Below are positions 59,328-64,000 of a stretch of 64,000 nucleotides of DNA, piece by piece. The notes under the pieces are model-generated. The model was not told the origin of the DNA and did not search any database. It saw only the letters and a list, made by a program, of their open reading frames with translations. The stretch is from positions 44,346,586 to 44,410,585 of the forward strand of contig OX328125.1 in assembly GCA_946811695.1 (NCBI GenBank), written 5' to 3'. The translations under genes and the position numbers were made by a program. The DNA is from Gonocerus acuteangulatus (taxonomy: Eukaryota > Arthropoda > Insecta > Hemiptera > Coreidae). Positions within the stretch are counted from its first letter, which is position 1, and each line of letters begins with the position of its first letter.

Positions 59328-59923
59328 CATTGATAAAACTGGGCGGGACACCGAAACAATTCCAAATACCGGGACAGTCCCGGTCAAACCGTGATGTAAG
59401 GTATATCCTTAGGTTTTCCAGGCGAGGTAATAATATCCGGAACCCTTGCACAGCCTCCTCGCCTATTAATATATATTGGGTGTTACCATATGACTTCTTG
59501 GAAACCTAAACTTTTAAATTTTAACGCCCATTGAATAAAATATAGTATGACGAGAACCGTGTTGTAATAAACTGCACAGAATTGTATAGTAACGTAATTT
59601 TAATAAAACATTATTTAACGCAATAAAATAACGCTAGTATGTTAATATATCAATGGAATATTCAAGTCTTCTAAGAACACCATTGTAAGATAATAAGGTT
59701 GTGGCAGCTAGCGACATCAAAACTAACCTGGCCATTGTAAACTCCTCTTCTTGTTATCAACCTTACAAGCCCAGCGTCAGTGTTGCCAAAATCATTGAGT
59801 TAGTAGGGAGCTAAGGGAGTAAAAACAAAATAGATTGAAGCTTAAATCTTCTATTTTAGTGTGACCAGTGGCACGCGAGAAGGTGAATTTTTGAATATGA
59901 TTGTAAACAAAAAATAAAATTAA

Positions 59924-59934
<11 letters not shown>
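59328..59934. other. Anonymous DNA
   Basis: Begins with repeated CCGGGAC motifs (59320-59385), possibly an older element into which the MITE jumped. No gene. Confidence 0.4.

Positions 59935-59986
<52 letters not shown>
59935..59986. repeat. (TA)n microsatellite
   Basis: About 50 bp after a short CACACA run. Confidence 0.95.
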
Positions 59987-59990
<4 letters not shown>

Positions 59991-60022
59991 TTATCGTATT
60001 AATTTATATTTACGTATATTTT

Positions 60023-60380
60023 GGGGGCGAAGTGATAGAGCACTGGCCTAATCAGCTGGTGGACCTGAGTTCAAATCCCTAGCAAGCATTAAAGATTTTT
60101 TCTTCTAGTGTCTTCGTTCATGGGGTAGGATTTGGCCTACCTGACCTTCCCTAAGCCAACACAGCCTTTAATTATTTTAATAATGGGTACCTTGGTGCAC
60201 CTACTAATGACACTAGCAGTCGAAGCAGCCATGGGGAAAATTAGGCGGCCGTAGCATAGTACTGACCACACTATCTCCCTAGTGTGACGTATGGTCATGA
60301 ATCAGATGCCTCTATAGTATCTGCCACTGAGAGCTCTCGTGGCCTGTTACGAGGCTGATTTTTTATTTTTTTATTTTTGT
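60023..60380 (+). repeat. tRNA-derived SINE, full copy
   Basis: The head GCGAAGTGATAGAGCACTGG with B box GAGTTCAAATCCC is followed by the same body as 47637-47985 and a T-rich end. The A box is more degraded than in the other copies. Confidence 0.8.
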
Positions 60381-60389
60381 TAATGTATC

Positions 60390-61308
60390 CAGTGGAACAT
60401 GGATAATTCGAACTTCGATAATTCGAAATCGTCTTTAATTCGAATATTTCTCCCGGTCCTTAAAATTTAGGACATAATCAATGTAAGAAAATCGTGGTTA
60501 ATTCGAATAAAATTATGGATAATTCGAATTTTTTACGGGTCTGTGCCTCCAAAGGGATGTGGACAGAGAGGCGGTCGATCTTAAATATTCTCCCCTGTGG
60601 TAAGGCGGATAATAAGGTATGATGTAGGGGTTCCGGGACAAGAAGCGCGGCGGTCTCATAGTCTAGTTCTTGGACTCTAGGAGTTCTGCAAAGTGGTAGG
60701 TCGCGCTTCCTCCCTTCCAGGGGTTTTAGTTACATACACCATCCTGTTGTTTTATCCTAGAATTCCCTCCCACTATCCCTCCGATCTTCATTTCTTATTC
60801 AGTTATAAGTCAGTCAGCGCCTTGATCTGTTGTATTGTTTGTGCCTCGAATTTCTGGTGTACAGTGGAGTTCTGTAAGTTGTTGATTTAAGATGTCGAAG
60901 CCTTGAAGTAATAAAACTTTAACGTTGTCAAAGAAAATAGCTGCGATTAAAGAAGTTGAAAAAGGAATAAAGGGAAAATCTGAAATCTGCAAGGACTTTG
61001 GAATTCCTCCTAACACTTAACCAACTTACCTGAAAAATAAAGAAAAAAATCTTGCCCATGAAAATGACTTTTTTTCAAAACAATAGATTTTTATTTTACT
61101 TTTTTGATAAATTATTTATTACTTATGTACATAATCATCAATTCATGAAACGCTTAAATAAAATGTGTTTCTTTTTAAATTAAAAAATGTGAAAATATGA
61201 AGTCCGAATTTTTAGCCCTTTATTTTCAAAAACGTTTGTAATTGGAATTTTGGATAATTCGAATTTTTTTATCGGTCCCTAGGCGTTCGAATTATCCAAG
61301 TTCTACTG
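60390..61308 (+). mobile_element. Tigger/pogo-type deletion derivative
   Basis: Left end CAGTGGAACATGGATAATTC; right end, inverted, CAGTAGAACTTGGATAATTC followed by TA. These are typical of pogo/Tigger elements (Tc1/mariner superfamily). A second AATTCGAA-rich subterminal block occurs on each side. Only the transposase N-terminus remains; sequence like a 3' UTR follows immediately. Confidence 0.88.
60891..61065 (+). pseudogene. Tigger transposase N-terminus (CENP-B-type HTH), truncated
   Basis: From ATG at 60891 the frame reads MSKP, a stop, then SNKTLTLSKKIAAIKEVEKG and KSEICKDFGIPPNT, a stop, then PTYLKNKEK. This is the Psq/CENP-B helix-turn-helix that binds the element ends. The second DNA-binding domain and the DDE catalytic domain are absent. 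Two point-mutation stops lie within the HTH. Confidence 0.85.
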
Positions 61309-61786
61309 TATTTACAAATATAAATCAATTTTTCATTGTTTGTTTACAATCATATTCAGATTCAAATTTTCGCACAGCACCTGTGAACCTTTTGGACCAG
61401 TGAAGACCAGTGTGTAAATGGCGTCCACCTGTGCATGTCTGATAAAAAAAACGTTAGCATTTTTTATCAGACATGTTTTTTTATCTTTATTATTACTTAG
61501 AAAAACATTTTTTGGCAGTTTTTTATAGTTTATCTTTATCATATTTTTAATTTTGTCCTCAGAGTGTTATTTTTGTTTTATTTCGAATCATAGTGAATTT
61601 TTATTTTGTCAAATTATTATTAGTTTTATCATGCTACCCGTTCACTTAAAGGTTTAATCTTTAAATATTTTATTTCAAATCCCACTTCTAGTCAGGGTAT
61701 CCTATAAAATATTCCATTCGCATACCCAGGTTAATTCAAATATTTGAACTCGTGATTATTGAGGAGCAACCGGTACTGCAATGATA
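61309..61786. other. Anonymous AT-rich DNA between Tigger and mariner
   Basis: No gene recognised. Confidence 0.4.
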
Positions 61787-62330
61787 TCAGGCTGTACCGT
61801 ATGAAATGTCAGTTTTGTTTACTTTGAGACTTAATCCTTTCCATTTTTTATTTCATTATTTACAAACATCATTGTTATTCATATAGAATTAAAGCTCTTT
61901 TATTCCTATTATTTAATCAGTAACTTGCGTACTGTGTTATGAAAACGATCCTCTGAGAACAAAATAACACTTAAATTATGACTTCAACGGAAATGCGTAT
62001 TATTTTTCATTATGAATTTAAGCTCGGCCATAGCGCTGCTGAGGCGTGTATGAACATTAACACGGCATTCGGGGAGGGAACGGTGAATGAACGAACTGTT
62101 TACCGGTGGTTTTCCAGGTTTCGAAGTGGATATTTTGACCTTGACAACGAGGAGCGAGGAAGGCCAGAAACCAAGCTTAACAATGACCACCTGAAAGAAA
62201 GAGTTGACGCTTATCCCTCAAAAAGCACTAGGGAATATGCCAAAGAACTCGGAGTAGGAGCCACGACAGTTTAAAGACATTTGAGGAAATCGGCAAGTCC
62301 AAAACTGACATTTCATACGGTACAGCCTGA
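61787..62330 (+). mobile_element. mariner deletion derivative with intact TIRs
   Basis: Perfect ~31-bp TIRs (TCAGGCTGTACCGTATGAAA ... TTTCATACGGTACAGCCTGA) between TA at 61785-61786 and 62331-62332. 544 bp instead of the usual ~1.3 kb: the catalytic half of the gene is missing and the HTH region joins the right TIR directly. The same junction is seen at 23142-23244, so this shortened form has itself moved. Confidence 0.93.
61978..62274 (+). CDS. mariner transposase N-terminal DNA-binding domain (98 aa)
   Basis: mariner transposases bind their TIRs through two helix-turn-helix motifs and then cut with a DDE/D domain. This frame shows the first HTH (about residues 5-55: EMRIIFHYEFKLGHSAAEAC, then NERTVYRWFSRFRSG), a linker with EERGRPET, and the start of the second HTH (REYAKELGVGATTV, 85-98). 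It stops at TAA where the family normally has Gln. A 1-base deletion follows within RHLRK, then the right TIR. No catalytic residue remains. The ATG at 61978 fits the family start (~190 bp after the left TIR). If expressed it could only bind ends. Full family members are about 345 aa. Confidence 0.88.
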   Translation: MTSTEMRIIFHYEFKLGHSAAEACMNINTAFGEGTVNERTVYRWFSRFRSGYFDLDNEERGRPETKLNNDHLKERVDAYPSKSTREYAKELGVGATTV

Positions 62331-62332
62331 TA

Positions 62333-64000
62333 GTATGGACATTTTTAAATTAAATCCCAAAATTAAACAAATAAAAAATAAGAATTCTTTTGGTTAGCTC
62401 TAAAAGGAATTTATCTAAGGAAGCTGATGAATAATAATAATAATTATACTCCTTTAGACTTCTCTAAGATTCTAATAAAGTAAATGACTTACGAGATGTG
62501 AAAAGAATATACAGATTTTATTCTTTATACTATTTTTATAGCTTAAATACAGCACCCAAAAAAAAAGAAGGAAAAAATAGAAAATCCATCTTTAATAAAA
62601 ATGTCTTTGGAATATTTTTTCCAAGACTTTTAAATTGAAGTGGAAAATAAAAGAGGGAAGCTTTTTCTACCAAATTAGTCCGAGCGGTCTTTGATCTTTT
62701 AGCCAGTCTCTTTTTATTTATTTGTCTGAGGGAGACAAGGGGAGAGCGAGGGGTTGGGATTAATATTGTGATATTGCCTTTATCGATAACATCCATGTTT
62801 ATTTTTAATAAATGAAAGTGTATTTTTTCACTATACAAAGGGTTAAGTTTGCACTGAGTCAGCTTTATTACGTCAAAGGAAAGCACTTTTCACTTTTCTA
62901 ATTAGGTACATGTTATCTTTGGACTAACACCTGGTTAATAAGAAAATTAGCTTGATAACACTACAATATTGTTTGTTTTAGATTTGTTTTATTATAAAAA
63001 TATCTTATCGTATTGAGATCAACAAATAGTGACTAGCTTTTCTTTATCAAGCCGTCATATAATAATTGATTGCTTTACAAACATTTTAGGGTCCATTAGT
63101 TTTATAATACAGTTTACCCAGAAATAATTTCTCAAATGTCTTTAACGATTTAATACCTTTGATTTTACAACATACTGAGCAATATTTATAGGAATCAGCA
63201 AAGATTAAAACATTTACCATAAGGTTTTTACGGTTAGACCAACCATGGGCAATTTCACGATTTAACCCTTACAACTTCCCAGGAAAAAAAACAAAAACAT
63301 TTTTATGGGATTTTTTTTTTTTTTTTTGAATTTTGAATCTGATGAATTTGAGAACAATACGAACCAGATTATTACATAAATTGCGACATGCTTCATCCTA
63401 GTATGTAGTATATCTCTAAATTTTAGTGAAACCACAAAGCAAGACGTCGTATTTTACAGGAAATAAGATGTTTTTTCTTTGGAGTGTTCAGGTCCGCCAA
63501 GTTCACTTACTGTAAGAGAATTCAATATGTAAAACATACAAATAAAGAGAAAGGAGTATTCTTTTAATCTTGGCGAATTAGAACTTAGAAGGTGATTGGT
63601 TACATTCCCGTCACTATTAAATAATGTTATCTTTTTAAAAAAACTATAAATTCCTTATAAGAATTAGTTTAGTCCTTTAGTTGACCCACGCTGAGTATCA
63701 CTTTGATACAAATGGTGTGTTTATGAACACATGCTTGTATCCATTTGATATAGATGGCAGTATATGTGTAAAAACAATAGACAGATTCTGCTAAGCATCA
63801 ATAATGGGATAAATTATAACTTCATACATGATTTAATACACTGAGAAGAATAACATTCAGCCAAAATAAAAAATGATTCTCAGCCAGAAAGGGTAAAATG
63901 ATTACTACTAAACGCTGATATAAAACTAAATAATTGAATAATGTTATCGAGGCTTCATCATAACCAAAATATCCTTAATCAATATACTATATATTTGTCA
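62333..64000. other. Anonymous AT-rich DNA to the window end
   Basis: No gene or repeat recognised on either strand. The 116-codon frame at 62536-62886 (-) has no family resemblance. Confidence 0.4.

Overview
The window looks like AT-rich repeat-dominated DNA from an animal nuclear genome, most probably an arthropod. The evidence is the element content: Helitron-type repeats running from a TCTATATATA start to a CTAGT end, an I-type LINE with an RNase H domain, a tRNA-derived SINE, and copia, mariner, Tigger and foldback elements. I cannot name the species. I see no convincing host gene, no genuine tRNA or rRNA gene and no CRISPR array. Every coding stretch I can recognise belongs to a mobile element, and nearly all are broken.

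Layout. 0-4 kb: a TIR transposon with a nested palindrome, a 246-bp MITE, a partial SINE and a TA microsatellite. 4.7-7.0 kb: a piggyBac-like TTAA-flanked element carrying an inserted Helitron. 7-11.4 kb: mostly anonymous DNA. 11.4-16.6 kb: composite repeat family A, a palindromic MITE, a Helitron whose 3' end is amplified into a 57-bp tandem array, and a 54-bp array. 18-25.2 kb: more MITEs and a long reversed family-A copy holding a mariner end and a poly-G MITE. 28-33.6 kb: LINE fragments, MITEs, a second Helitron type and a SINE.

34.0-42.96 kb: the centrepiece, a 9-kb hAT-like foldback element. It has CAGAG ends, an 8-bp target duplication lacking one base, and long inverted arms built of a 24-bp minisatellite. 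A 5.8-kb I-clade LINE is inserted in one arm. 43.0-48.4 kb: a pair of inverted, very GC-rich arms enclosing Helitron repeats, a TA-flanked element and a SINE. 49.3-53.0 kb: a TIR element, a copia fragment with a small retroposon inside it, and another TIR element with an 8-bp duplication. 54.9-59.3 kb: an inverted repeat with hammerhead-like cores, nested MITEs, family A again, and a 313-bp miniature of the foldback ends. 60-62.3 kb: a SINE, then Tigger and mariner deletion derivatives that keep only the DNA-binding part of their transposases.

The elements do not form a pathway. Their nesting gives a relative history: the LINE is younger than the foldback arm it sits in, one 254-bp MITE is younger than the palindromic MITE around it, and the short retroposon is younger than the copia copy. 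The observations most likely to be new are the minisatellite-armed hAT foldback, the higher-order array made of Helitron ends, and the helix-turn-helix-only transposon derivatives.
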